A stretch of DNA of 64,000 bases from Yaniella flava (GTDB taxonomy: Bacteria; Actinomycetota; Actinomycetes; Actinomycetales; Micrococcaceae), in contig NZ_BAAAMN010000029.1 in NCBI RefSeq assembly GCF_039529295.1, positions 1 through 64,000 on the forward strand. The letters are read 5' to 3'. Positions 1-8,528 of the stretch are shown in pieces. The position numbers and the translations under genes were made by a program. Positions within the stretch are counted from its first letter, which is position 1. Each line of letters starts with the position of its first letter. The notes beneath the pieces are model-generated. The model did no database searches and was not told where the DNA came from. It saw only the letters and a list, made by a program, of their open reading frames with translations.

Positions 1-269
1 ACGACATTTCAGCACTGTCCGATTAAACCGCCGACACCACCAAAAATAAAAGCGACTGTAGTACTAGGGACCACTACGCAAAATGACAACTTCGATACGA
101 TGACCGATATGTTGGCTGGTTTCACGCCATCGCTTCTTCTCGGCGCGGCACTGGTGCTGTACCGGTGCAAAGGGTGGTTCGGTTATATCGGTGCACTGCT
201 GTCTGTGGCAGAGTCTTCGCGGAATGCAGTGCACTTTCAGTTGCTGAACGAATCGTGCAGACTGGCGTC
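1..269. other. Window edge without a secure gene
   Basis: No gene can be assigned with confidence. Frame 1 on the plus strand is open from base 1 to 291 but resembles no family I know and overlaps the start of cutA. On the minus strand a short frame from a GTG at 125 down to a stop at 9 would encode 38 mostly hydrophobic residues (with a GGVGGLIG tail), but its upstream purine stretch is a weak ribosome site. It may be a small membrane peptide or chance. Confidence 0.3.
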
Positions 270-593
270 ATGCAGACAACAGATTATGTGACGATTCAGA
301 CAACCACCGATTCCTGTGATGAAGCAGAACGACTGGCATCCTTGGCCGTTGAGCAACAGCTCGCCGCGTGTGTCCAAGTCAGCCAGGTGCACAGTTTCTA
401 TCACTGGCAGGGCGAGACGCACCGCGACCAAGAGTACCTGTTGACGCTGAAAACCACGAGCGCAACGGTGCCTGGTATCAAGCACCTTCTGGCTGAGCAA
501 CACTCCTACGATGAACCAGAGATGATCGTCCTACCGATCATCGATGGGGCAGCCGGCTACCTCGACTGGATTCGTGACATGACCGATGAATAA
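270..593 (+). CDS. cutA: Divalent-cation tolerance protein CutA
   Basis: A 107-residue CutA1 protein, a small trimeric cytosolic protein of the PII-like ferredoxin fold linked to divalent metal tolerance; its molecular role is still debated. The family pattern is clear: a strand with LAACVQV, then YHWQG, a central EYLLTLKT strand, and the C-terminal PEMIVLPI...YLDWI signature. The ATG at 270 matches the usual family start; the frame is open further upstream, but that extension has no CutA similarity. It is followed by a 140-base gap before the next gene, so it is probably its own transcription unit. Confidence 0.9.
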   Translation: MQTTDYVTIQTTTDSCDEAERLASLAVEQQLAACVQVSQVHSFYHWQGETHRDQEYLLTLKTTSATVPGIKHLLAEQHSYDEPEMIVLPIIDGAAGYLDWIRDMTDE

Positions 594-734
594 TGTCTTG
601 TCAGGTATGACGTTCCTCACCAAAGGAACACTTGCTGCAGAAAGTCAGTTATAGTGAGTACAAATGCTTCAAATTTTGAACGCATGCCCCTTTTGTGCAT
701 GTATGAACTTCGACGTCATAGCTAAGGAGTCGAC

Positions 735-1664
735 ATGACTGACAACGTACTAACCCCGAAAAATGCCCGCCTCGCTGCTGAGACTGAGATGGGAGCGGTG
801 ACCCTGAAGGTCGCCGACCTCGACAATATGATCCGGTATTACACACAAGCGCTTCCCCTGGAAGTCACTGCACAACAGGGGTCATCGGCGATTATCGGTC
901 GCGGTCAGCGCCCCTTGGTGATCCTCGAGCATTCTCCAGAATTGCAGCACGCCTCGCCGCGAGCCGCAGGACTGTTCCATACTGCGATTTTGTTTGAAAC
1001 GGAAACCGCTCTGGCAGCAGCCGTCTACGCGGTGGCAAAATATGCGCCGAATTCTTTCACCGGCAGCTCGGATCACTTGGTGAGTAAAGCCTTCTACTTC
1101 AATGACCCTGAAGGAAACGGGATTGAACTGTACTGGGACCGCGACCGTAGCGAGTGGAGCTGGGTTCACGGTCAGGTTGAGATGGACTCACTCTTCTTGG
1201 ACCCGAACCAGTACCTGAAGGACTATATGACCGAAGAGGCGATGCAGGACCCGGTCATCGGCGACGCCATGATTGGTCACGTCCATCTACAGGTTGGTGA
1301 TATTGAAAGTGCCCAGAAATTCTACGTTGACTGGCTTGGCTTTGAAGCTACCAAGGCCAACTTCCCCGGTGCCCTGTTCGTCAGTGCCGGTGGCTACCAC
1401 CACCACATGGCGATGAACGTGTGGAACAGCCGTGGTTCGGGACGTCGGGACAAGACATTAGGTCTTGGCGAAGTAGATATTGTCTTGCCGACCAAGGATG
1501 AAATTGGAGAAATAGCTGAACGCGTCAAGCACTATGGTGTTCAAGTTGCCGATGACGGTCAAACACTGAGCTTTGAGGACCCTTGGGCTAACGTTCTGCG
1601 CATTCAAACCGCAGAGGCACAACCCTTCACCGTCTTCTACGGCGCAACAAAAAATCGACCATGA
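735..1664 (+). CDS. VOC family ring-cleavage-type dioxygenase (CatE-like)
   Basis: A 309-residue protein with two vicinal-oxygen-chelate modules, roughly residues 15-135 and 175-300. It resembles the CatE/YfiE group of catechol-2,3-dioxygenase and glyoxalase-fold proteins. The second module starts with GHVHLQVGDI and carries a histidine-rich YHHHMAMNVW segment; metal ligands are expected among H of GHVH, the YHHH histidines and a late Glu. A good ribosome site (AAGGAG) precedes the ATG. Substrate cannot be told from sequence: an extradiol dioxygenase or a glyoxalase-type enzyme are both possible. A strong hairpin overlaps its stop codon and separates it from the convergent VOC gene. Confidence 0.8.
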   Translation: MTDNVLTPKNARLAAETEMGAVTLKVADLDNMIRYYTQALPLEVTAQQGSSAIIGRGQRPLVILEHSPELQHASPRAAGLFHTAILFETETALAAAVYAVAKYAPNSFTGSSDHLVSKAFYFNDPEGNGIELYWDRDRSEWSWVHGQVEMDSLFLDPNQYLKDYMTEEAMQDPVIGDAMIGHVHLQVGDIESAQKFYVDWLGFEATKANFPGALFVSAGGYHHHMAMNVWNSRGSGRRDKTLGLGEVDIVLPTKDEIGEIAERVKHYGVQVADDGQTLSFEDPWANVLRIQTAEAQPFTVFYGATKNRP

Positions 1665-1683
1665 TCGCACATCATGGTCGATT
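1653..1683. terminator. Hairpin terminator between convergent VOC genes
   Basis: A perfect 13-base-pair inverted repeat (arms 1653-1665 and 1671-1683) with a 5-base loop. The left arm includes the TGA stop of the upstream gene. A-rich sequence on the left and T-rich sequence on the right suit termination in both directions. Confidence 0.8.
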
Positions 1684-1703
1684 CTTTCAGTATGCAAGGT
1701 GCC

Positions 1704-2348
1704 CTATATTGTCACAAGCCCCTTTGGCGTTGAGAAGGTGACCTCGGCAATGCCTGGAGTGCCGGACGGTGAGATGTATTTAATGTTGAGATCCTCGACG
1801 AGCTCGTCAGATTCACCGAGACCCAACCAGTCACGAACGCGAGGACGGTTTCCTGCGATCGTGATGGATTCGATCGCAGCTTGGACAGGTTCGGCCTGAG
1901 AGGGGTGGAGATCCTCGGTGCCTTCGAGCCAACGCAAGATGTAGGGGACTTGGGGGTCGGCAATGAGACCTTTAATGCCGATTTGTTCCCATTCGAGTGT
2001 GCGCCCGTCTGGGAAGGTGCGTCCGCCCGGTACGGCACGGCGATCGAGTCGTTCCTCGAATGGCGTCATGTCGTCGACGGAGACGACCCAGCCCATCCAG
2101 CCGCCGCCCATGTTCGAGCGGGCTCGAACGGCCTGGCCAAACGGTGCTTTTTCGGCAGCAGGGTGTTCTAGAACTTCGACGATTTCAAAGTATTGGCGGT
2201 TTTCCATCGGGAAAAATACGTTGCGCGTCCCGAAGCGCGGATGAATACCCCCGTTGACCCAGTCAACGCCGATCTGTTGAGCAACTTTGTCGGCGGTGGC
2301 GATGAGCCCCTCGGGGCCTACAGCATAAGAAACATGATCCAAGCGCAT
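1704..2348 (-). CDS. VOC/glyoxalase-like domain protein
   Basis: A 214-residue protein of the glyoxalase-like (PF13468-type) branch of the VOC superfamily. It begins MRLDHVSYAVG, with the histidine that normally starts the metal site, has a substrate-side motif around NRQYFEIVEVL, and ends in a beta-rich half. The ATG at 2348 is chosen because the open frame upstream lacks family similarity. It lies convergent to the CatE-like gene with a shared terminator, and downstream of the baeRF3 gene on the same strand, but a terminator separates the two. Function unknown; lactoylglutathione lyase activity is not implied. Confidence 0.75.
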   Translation of the reverse strand: MRLDHVSYAVGPEGLIATADKVAQQIGVDWVNGGIHPRFGTRNVFFPMENRQYFEIVEVLEHPAAEKAPFGQAVRARSNMGGGWMGWVVSVDDMTPFEERLDRRAVPGGRTFPDGRTLEWEQIGIKGLIADPQVPYILRWLEGTEDLHPSQAEPVQAAIESITIAGNRPRVRDWLGLGESDELVEDLNIKYISPSGTPGIAEVTFSTPKGLVTI

Positions 2349-2425
2349 GGTCAATAGTTTTCCATGGTTTGACTCCGATTGTTGAAATAAGTCACAAAGT
2401 GTTGCATTCCTGATGACATGCAAAA

Positions 2426-2450
2426 CCCCTCGATCCTATGAACCGAGGGG
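2426..2450 (-). terminator. Intrinsic terminator after the baeRF3 gene
   Basis: Arms at 2426-2432 and 2444-2450 pair over 7 bases; on the minus strand the hairpin is followed by TTTT. It lies just beyond the stop of the minus-strand gene ending at 2467. Confidence 0.7.
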
Positions 2451-2466
2451 CGCACATGAACTGCTA

Positions 2467-3561
2467 TTAGTAGCGCATTAGTGCGGCTACGTCGTCAACC
2501 CGGCCATCAGAAATGATGACAATATCACCGGAATTGAGTTTGGTATGCAAGATAGCGGTGTTGACATCACCGGTGCCGTCGGAGGCATTCAGTGATGGGT
2601 TAATGAACAGCGTGTCTACGCGACCGGCTACTGCTGCTTCACGAATCAGATCGGGTTGGGTTTCGCCCAACCCCGTGCCGGATACATCAGCGAAGCGGTT
2701 GTATGCTGCATCGTCGTTTGAAGCGAAGCGTGGCCGAACAACGTCCCAGCCTGCCTTCTGCAGATCACGGTTCGATGACGCATCGGGGTTACCACTAATG
2801 AAGTCTTCGGCGACGACCGGATACGAGGACGACGCCTTCAGCGTGGCGACGTTTTCCGAAACGCCTGCCATGACCAGCGGTTGGGAGCGGGCCCGCCCGA
2901 GCAAGTCACCCAGCGAGTCTCCGACTTTATGAAGGTACCGGGTAATCTCGGATTCCTGGTTGTCTGCTGCGCCGCCGTGACCGTGGAACATGGTGCCATT
3001 GCCGCCGCCGGAGCGGTTTTGTAGCGTGGCTTGTCGGTCATCGGTATCGGTGACATCCTCGAAGGATTCTGGGACGATATCTCCGAGGTCCAACTGCACG
3101 ACGGAGTCTTTGGTGGCGTCCAAGAGGCGAACCTGGTTGCGCGAAACCCCCAGGATATAAAAGGCATGGGACTTGGTGAGTGTTTCAGACATGGGACGCA
3201 ACACGAAGTGTTCTGCAACATGGGTGTATTCGCTGACCGGCACGCCCAAGCGATAGACCAGATTGAGTCCTCGCGCCGCGAATAATGCAAGGGATTCACC
3301 CTGTTGCCGTAAGAAGGGGGCGTCAGTAGCAATGGCGTCGAACGAGGCCAACATGTCTTTGGCATCTGATTCCGGGACACCGGCGTTGACGAGTTTTTGC
3401 CGAGCCTCTTTAACTAACGACTTCACGCGAGTAGCCGTGTCCTGCGGTTGGTGTTGTGGGGGAGCAGTTGGCAGAAAAATAGTGACCTTCGGGCCGGTGG
3501 CGGCAGCCATAGCCTTCAGGTCATCAGCAGTGAGTTCATCAAAGTATCCAAGTTGTTCCAT
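2467..3561 (-). CDS. Bacterial archaeo-eukaryotic release factor relative (baeRF family 3 type)
   Basis: A 364-residue protein that reads like the bacterial members of the archaeo-eukaryotic release factor superfamily, family 3. Visible hallmarks: N-terminal VTIFLPTAPP segment, a middle YILGVSRNQVRLLDA strand typical of the family, a glycine- and histidine-rich loop (GGGNGTMFHGHGG) where eRF1 has its GGQ loop, and a C-terminal half ending in IVISDGRVDDVAALMRY that resembles the L7Ae-like domain. Ribosome-linked hydrolysis or rescue has been proposed for the superfamily but not shown for this group. It stands alone, with the SAM riboswitch region divergent upstream. Confidence 0.75.
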   Translation of the reverse strand: MEQLGYFDELTADDLKAMAAATGPKVTIFLPTAPPQHQPQDTATRVKSLVKEARQKLVNAGVPESDAKDMLASFDAIATDAPFLRQQGESLALFAARGLNLVYRLGVPVSEYTHVAEHFVLRPMSETLTKSHAFYILGVSRNQVRLLDATKDSVVQLDLGDIVPESFEDVTDTDDRQATLQNRSGGGNGTMFHGHGGAADNQESEITRYLHKVGDSLGDLLGRARSQPLVMAGVSENVATLKASSSYPVVAEDFISGNPDASSNRDLQKAGWDVVRPRFASNDDAAYNRFADVSGTGLGETQPDLIREAAVAGRVDTLFINPSLNASDGTGDVNTAILHTKLNSGDIVIISDGRVDDVAALMRY

Positions 3562-3705
3562 GCATCAACACTACAACGTGTTCTCGAGGATTTGCAGGGT
3601 TAAAAAACCATGAGTTTATTGCTAGGGACTGATATTGTGCTGGTGGTGTACATGGCGTCTATGTCAGGTCGCTATCTGGGCGATTTTCTGGCATAGTAGT
3701 GGGTG

Positions 3706-3825
3706 TTGGTCACGAGTGTCAGTAGTAATGCCCCGGCTTACTGACCGGCAACCCTCCACCGCGGTGGGGTGCCCCGGGTGAGGACCAGGTCTCATGAGTA
3801 TGTGAGACAAGCGCGGGTCTTCGCG
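3706..3825 (+). promoter_or_regulatory. SAM riboswitch, SAM-IV type, upstream of metY
   Basis: The stretch contains the SAM-I/SAM-IV core: an ACGAGTGTCAG arm, the GCCCCGGCTTACTGACCGGC stem region, CAACCCTCCACCGCGG, then GGGGTGCCCCGGGTGA and GGACCAGGT. The short hairpin and pseudoknot-forming CCCCGGGTGA match the actinobacterial SAM-IV class as I remember it, rather than SAM-I. It sits 67 bases before a methionine biosynthesis pair (metY-metX), so SAM excess is expected to reduce metY expression, probably by ribosome-site masking. Ends are approximate. Confidence 0.88.
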
Positions 3826-3891
3826 CACGTCAACTAACCTGCGCGGTAGGCGGGCGTTGAAAGACCCCTTAGTTTCGAAGGAGTCTTTGCA

Positions 3892-5229
3892 TTGGCACAA
3901 CGCGATATCACCGACCAGACCACGTGGGGATTGTCCACTCGTCAAATCCACGCCGGGATGGTTGAGGATTCAGACTTTGGGGCAACACAGCTGCCTATCT
4001 ACCAAACCACCAGTTTTAACTTCCCAGATACGGCTACGGCAGCAGGACGTTTTGGGTTGTCGGAACTCGGGCCAATTTATACCCGTCTGACGAACCCAAC
4101 CACGGACGCCGTGGAAAACAAGATCGCTGCTCTCGAGGGTGGCGTCGGTGCCGTGCTCTTGTCGTCCGGACAATCCGCCACCACGCTCAGCGTGCTCAAT
4201 GTTGCAGGTGCCGGAGATTCCGTGGTGGTTTCCACCTCGCTTTACGGTGGAACCCAGAACCTGTTTAAGCACACCCTTCCTCGCTTAGGCATTGAAACCA
4301 TTTTCGTGCAGGATCCAAATGATTTGGATGAATGGCGCAATGCAATCAAATCAAACACTAAGGCTGTCTTCGCAGAAGTGCTCGGCAACCCGAAAGCCGA
4401 CGTACTGGACTTACCAGCGGTTTCAGAAATTGCTCATGATGCCGGGATCCCTGTCATCATCGATTCAACGCTGACACCACCTACTGTGCTGCGCCCAATC
4501 GAACATGGCGCTGACATCATCGTGCACTCAGCAACCAAATACCTCAGCGGTCACGCTGCGGTGATCGGTGGCGTGATCGTTGACTCGGGCAACTTCGACT
4601 GGACTGCGAACCCGGAGAAGTTCCCTTGGTTTAACGAACCAGATGAGTCCTACCACGGTGTCGTGTTTGGTACCGACTTTGGACCAAACGGTCCACTGGG
4701 CGCCAACCTGTCGTATATCCTGCGCATCCGCACACAGCTCCTGCGCGATATGGGTAATACGGCCTCCCCGTTCAACGCCTTCTTAATTAACTTAGGCCTT
4801 GAGACGCTGTCACTACGCATGGAGCGCCATTTAGAGAACGCGCAGCGCGTTGCCGAATGGTTGGAAGCCCACCCCCAGGTAGAGAAGGTCCAGTTCGCCG
4901 GACTGAAATCATCACCGTATTATGAGCGCGCGCAACAACTGTTACCAGACGGCACCTCAGGCATTGTCGCCTTCGAGATCGTCGGTGGAAAAGATGCAGG
5001 TCAGACCTTTGCCGAAGCGCTGACTCTGCACAAGCTGGTTGCCAATCTTGGTGACGTGCGCTCCCTGGTAGTACATCCTGCTACCACCACCCACGCCCAA
5101 CTCTCTGAGTCAGAACAACAAACCGCCGGGGTCACCCCCGGGCTGGTGCGACTCTCAGTGGGCCTGGAAGACATCACAGACATTTTGGACGATCTGCAGT
5201 CAGGCTTCGACGCCGCTGCAGCTGTTTAA
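3892..5229 (+). CDS. metY: O-acetylhomoserine aminocarboxypropyltransferase (sulfhydrylase)
   Basis: A 445-residue PLP enzyme of the Cys/Met metabolism family. It makes homocysteine from O-acetylhomoserine and sulfide (direct sulfhydrylation). The N-terminal half carries the STRQIHAG and PIYQTTSFNF segments of MetY; the PLP lysine is Lys216 in HSATKYLSGH. The long insertion near FPWFNEPDESYHG separates it from cystathionine synthases. The start is TTG at 3892, with CGAAGGAG 8 bases before. It is the first gene behind the SAM riboswitch, followed 13 bases later by metX, which makes its substrate. Confidence 0.95.
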   Translation: MAQRDITDQTTWGLSTRQIHAGMVEDSDFGATQLPIYQTTSFNFPDTATAAGRFGLSELGPIYTRLTNPTTDAVENKIAALEGGVGAVLLSSGQSATTLSVLNVAGAGDSVVVSTSLYGGTQNLFKHTLPRLGIETIFVQDPNDLDEWRNAIKSNTKAVFAEVLGNPKADVLDLPAVSEIAHDAGIPVIIDSTLTPPTVLRPIEHGADIIVHSATKYLSGHAAVIGGVIVDSGNFDWTANPEKFPWFNEPDESYHGVVFGTDFGPNGPLGANLSYILRIRTQLLRDMGNTASPFNAFLINLGLETLSLRMERHLENAQRVAEWLEAHPQVEKVQFAGLKSSPYYERAQQLLPDGTSGIVAFEIVGGKDAGQTFAEALTLHKLVANLGDVRSLVVHPATTTHAQLSESEQQTAGVTPGLVRLSVGLEDITDILDDLQSGFDAAAAV

Positions 5230-5242
5230 CAAGGAGTAGGTC

Positions 5243-6373
5243 ATGTCATTGGATCTTGAATCAGTGACCGACCCGGCAACATACGTGGCGGAACCCGGCC
5301 TGAAGACGGTATCGATTGGCGAGCTATCCTTCGAAACAGGTGGCTACCTGCCAGAGGTCGAACTCGCCTATGAAACCTGGGGCACGCTGAACGCAAACAA
5401 ATCCAACGCAATACTCATTCAGCACGCCTTGACCGGCGACACCCACGCCGCATCATCGGAAGCACTGCCCGAAGCCGGCTGGTGGGAAAATATCATCGGT
5501 TCTGGCAAGGCCATAGACACAAACAAATGGTTCGTCATGGCCGTCAACATGGTTGGAGGATGCTACGGATCGACCGGTCCAGCGTCGCTGGATGAAAAGC
5601 AGCAAGCATACGGATCCAAGTTCCCGTTTGTGACCATTCGAGACTCGGTCAATGCAGAAGCAAAACTCGCAAACATCCTCGGCATCGAACGCTTCCACGC
5701 CATTATCGGCGGCTCGATGGGCGGCGGTCGTGCACTCGAATGGGCCGCCATGTATCCGGACCGTGTTAATGGAGTCGGCGTCATCGCCTGCGGCGGACAA
5801 TCCACCGCGGAACAGATTGCCTTTGCCCAGACACAAGTCGACGCTATTCGGCTTGACCCGAACTTCAAGGGCGGAGATTACTACGACGGTCCAGCACCGG
5901 TCCACGGGTTGGGTATCGCACGCCAGATTGCCCATATCAACTACCGGTCCGAACCTGAGCTCAATGCTCGGTTCGGGCGTGCATTCCAGGGAAACGAAAA
6001 TCCACTGGAATCCGCGGTAACCAGTCGCACCGGTCGCTATCAGGTTGAGTCCTACCTGGATTACAAAGCCAAAGACCTGGCCGGCAGATTTGACGCAAAC
6101 TCATATGTCGCCCTGACCGAAGCACTCATGTCACACGATGTGGGGCGCCACCGTGGAGGACAGGCAGCAGCCGTCGCAGGTATCACCGCCACACCCTTCA
6201 TCGTGGCCGTGAACTCCGATAGGCTGTATTTTCCAGAACAAAGCTATCAATTGGCAGCTGACTTCGGCCCACACACACCGGTGCACATGATCGACTCACC
6301 CATCGGACACGACGGATTCCTGACAGATCTGCACCAGGTTGCTGATGCCATGATCACCACGTTAGGACTCTAA
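5243..6373 (+). CDS. metX: Homoserine O-acetyltransferase
   Basis: A 376-residue alpha/beta hydrolase-fold transferase that acetylates L-homoserine from acetyl-CoA, the first committed step to methionine here. The catalytic triad can be read: Ser158 in GGSMGGGRALEW, Asp326 in VNSDRLYFP, His356 in GHDGFL. The NAILIQHALTGDTHA strand and the WWENIIGSGKAIDT segment are typical of MetX. AAGGAG lies just before the ATG. Co-transcribed with metY under the SAM riboswitch, so the acetyl-homoserine route is regulated as a unit. Confidence 0.95.
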   Translation: MSLDLESVTDPATYVAEPGLKTVSIGELSFETGGYLPEVELAYETWGTLNANKSNAILIQHALTGDTHAASSEALPEAGWWENIIGSGKAIDTNKWFVMAVNMVGGCYGSTGPASLDEKQQAYGSKFPFVTIRDSVNAEAKLANILGIERFHAIIGGSMGGGRALEWAAMYPDRVNGVGVIACGGQSTAEQIAFAQTQVDAIRLDPNFKGGDYYDGPAPVHGLGIARQIAHINYRSEPELNARFGRAFQGNENPLESAVTSRTGRYQVESYLDYKAKDLAGRFDANSYVALTEALMSHDVGRHRGGQAAAVAGITATPFIVAVNSDRLYFPEQSYQLAADFGPHTPVHMIDSPIGHDGFLTDLHQVADAMITTLGL

Positions 6374-6377
6374 ACAC

Positions 6378-7013
6378 ATGCACATCCGCTGGTCGCACGA
6401 CACCCCACGTCCACAAACGGACCTGGTGGTGTTCCTCCATGGTTTCGGAGCAGATGAGAACGACTTGTTCCCGCTGGGGAACGCCTTTGATGATCGTTTT
6501 ACGATTGCCAGCGTGCAAGCTCCCAAAAAGCTGCCGGAACACTTCGGCGGCTACTGCTGGTATCCCATCTCAACAGAACTCGAAGCCAACCCAGAACACG
6601 TTGTGGCAGCAGTCAAACAGCTCGACGAGTGGGTACAATCCGTCGCACACGACTATCGCAGTATTTCCCTCCTTGGCTTCTCCCAGGGGATGGCCATGGC
6701 CACCTCATTGATGCGCATGCGACCAGGATTCTACGCCACCATCATCGGACTGTCGGGATTCATCATCGACGCAACCCAAACCCCAGAACTTGATGAGCTC
6801 TTCGACGACGAACACTTCGCGGCATCGAACCAACCATTCTTCTGGGGATACGACCCGGAGGATCCTATCGTCGCTCACGACCGCATCGAACAAACCGGTG
6901 CCTGGCTACGACCACGTGTGAATCTGACCGAACGCACCTACAACGGCATCGGCCACGGCATTCACCCCGAGGAAATGCAACACTTCACCCAGTTCATCAA
7001 CGAAAACGTCTAA
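6378..7013 (+). CDS. Alpha/beta hydrolase, carboxylesterase/phospholipase type
   Basis: A 211-residue serine hydrolase of the phospholipase/carboxylesterase (YpfH/AYST) family. HGFGADENDLFPL gives the oxyanion-hole loop, GFSQG holds the nucleophile at Ser102, and the C-terminal GHGIHPEEM provides the catalytic His. It starts 4 bases after metX, so it is translated from the same transcript, but nothing links it chemically to methionine synthesis; it may simply ride in the operon. A strong terminator follows it. Confidence 0.85.
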   Translation: MHIRWSHDTPRPQTDLVVFLHGFGADENDLFPLGNAFDDRFTIASVQAPKKLPEHFGGYCWYPISTELEANPEHVVAAVKQLDEWVQSVAHDYRSISLLGFSQGMAMATSLMRMRPGFYATIIGLSGFIIDATQTPELDELFDDEHFAASNQPFFWGYDPEDPIVAHDRIEQTGAWLRPRVNLTERTYNGIGHGIHPEEMQHFTQFINENV

Positions 7014-7026
7014 ATCCTCATCAAAA

Positions 7027-7066
7027 GGGCCGGGCCAACGAAACCGAATTTTCGTTGCCCGGCCCC
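7027..7066. terminator. Bidirectional terminator
   Basis: A long GC-rich inverted repeat (about 16 paired bases with one bulge) between the esterase gene and the convergent alcohol dehydrogenase gene. The stem is built on GGGCCGGGC and GCCCGGCCC with an AACGAAA/TTTCGTT top. Confidence 0.85.
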
Positions 7067-7086
7067 ATTGCGTGTTCAAAGAAAAA

Positions 7087-8133
7087 CTACTCGTTCGGGG
7101 TCACCACAGCGCGACCAGAAACCTTGCCGTCCACCAAGTCCTGATAGGCCTCCAGCGCCTTATCCATTGGATACTTGGTGACCTTCGGCTCGATCTTTCC
7201 AACACGGAACAGCTCAGCAACCTCGTGAAGATCCTCGATGGTGCCCCAATACGAATTGGTCAACTCGACCTCATACGGTGTGGTGTAAAAAGTCCATTCA
7301 TACGGTTGTCCAGCAATACCCAGCACCGTCATACGACCGCCAATAGCCATAGACTGCATAGCCGCCTGGATGGTGCCGCTCACGCCCACGAAATCAAATG
7401 CCGCATCGACGCCGGTACCACCGGTGATTTCACGAATCTTCGCAACCTGATCATCGCCACCGGCCACAGTGATCGCACCCAGTTGCTCGGCTTCAGCCAT
7501 CGCATCTTCTTTCATATCAGTGGCGATGACCGTGGCACCCGTGATCGCTTTGAGGATCTGGACACCGAGCAATCCCAGACCGCCCAGACCGATGACCAGC
7601 GCGTATTTATCCGCGCCCGCAAGTTTTGGTGTGGCCAGTTTGATCGCATGATACGGGGTGAGCCCGGCATCAGCCAACGGTGCTGCAATGGCAGGATCAG
7701 CGTCACCCAGCGGAACCAGGTTGCGGGCCGGCACGGAGACGTATTCCGCCATACCGCTGTCGCGACCGAGCCCAACAGCCGCATAAGGGTTCGTGGCTGC
7801 GTTCTCACAGTAGGTGTCCTGGCCGCGGGAGCAAGCTTTGCACCTGCCACAACCGATGGGGCCATACACCAAATAGGCATCGCCTTTTTCAAAACCATGT
7901 ACACCCGGGCCGAGTTCATCCACCCACCCGGCGTTCTCATGGCCGAGTATGAATCCGGTAGACAGGCCAGCAGGATTGAAGTCGGCATCAAAGTCTTGGA
8001 AAATCGCCACATCAGAGTGGCAAGCACCTGCGCCGGCAACTTTCAAGAGGACTTCACCCGGACCCGGAGTTGGCTTGTGAACATCTTTGAGTACCGGAAA
8101 GGTCTTCCAGTCTTCGAATACTACTGCGCGCAT
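7087..8133 (-). CDS. NAD(P)-dependent zinc alcohol dehydrogenase
   Basis: A 348-residue medium-chain dehydrogenase. Catalytic zinc ligands appear in AGACHSDV and GHENAGWV; the structural zinc site is the four-cysteine segment CGRCKACSRGQDTYC. The Rossmann part has IGLGGLGLLGVQILK. This pattern matches bacterial AdhA-type alcohol dehydrogenases, which oxidise primary alcohols with NAD. The ATG at 8133 has TAGGAGGATTTG before it; a TTG one codon earlier is less likely. Monocistronic, convergent to the met operon. The physiological substrate is not readable from the sequence. Confidence 0.88.
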   Translation of the reverse strand: MRAVVFEDWKTFPVLKDVHKPTPGPGEVLLKVAGAGACHSDVAIFQDFDADFNPAGLSTGFILGHENAGWVDELGPGVHGFEKGDAYLVYGPIGCGRCKACSRGQDTYCENAATNPYAAVGLGRDSGMAEYVSVPARNLVPLGDADPAIAAPLADAGLTPYHAIKLATPKLAGADKYALVIGLGGLGLLGVQILKAITGATVIATDMKEDAMAEAEQLGAITVAGGDDQVAKIREITGGTGVDAAFDFVGVSGTIQAAMQSMAIGGRMTVLGIAGQPYEWTFYTTPYEVELTNSYWGTIEDLHEVAELFRVGKIEPKVTKYPMDKALEAYQDLVDGKVSGRAVVTPNE

Positions 8134-8182
8134 CAAATCCTCCTAGGAGATGTACATTACGGTGTCTCACCATGTGAGGTGA

Positions 8183-8413
8183 CTATTGAGTTTCGATGAT
8201 GAGATCGACGTCCAGTTCGGGCACGGTGATGACATCGTTGGCAAAAAGTTGGCGGCCGCGACGCGTTTCGGTTTCGCCATTGACCTGGATATCTCCGGCA
8301 CTGATGACATCGCGGGCATCCACCCCGTCTTCGACTACATTGGCCAGCTTCAACGCCTGGCCCAAACGGATCATGTCATCGCGGATTACAAGTGGTTCGC
8401 TATTGGTGCTCAT
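8183..8413 (-). CDS. RNA-binding S4 domain protein (YaaA-like)
   Basis: A 76-residue protein made almost wholly of one S4 RNA-binding domain: IRLGQALKLANVVEDG, ISAGDIQVNGE, RGRQLFANDVITV. Similar small proteins are common in actinobacteria and Firmicutes and probably bind structured RNA or ribosomes. The ATG at 8413 has TGGAGG 5 bases upstream; an 8-residue extension would lack a ribosome site. It lies divergent to glyS with about 115 bases of shared promoter region. Confidence 0.85.
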   Translation of the reverse strand: MSTNSEPLVIRDDMIRLGQALKLANVVEDGVDARDVISAGDIQVNGETETRRGRQLFANDVITVPELDVDLIIETQ

Positions 8414-8528
8414 GCCTCCATTGTCACCCACAAGCACGAAAGTTTCGACTAACCTAAACTAGTTGCAGGTCAGTCGCTGACTACGCATTAACACATCTAA
8501 TTTTTCGATAATGGAAAGTGATACCTCC

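Noticed and set aside
7072..8199. 375-residue plus-strand frame over the alcohol dehydrogenase
   Set aside because: It is the antisense shadow of a gene with clear zinc and Rossmann motifs.
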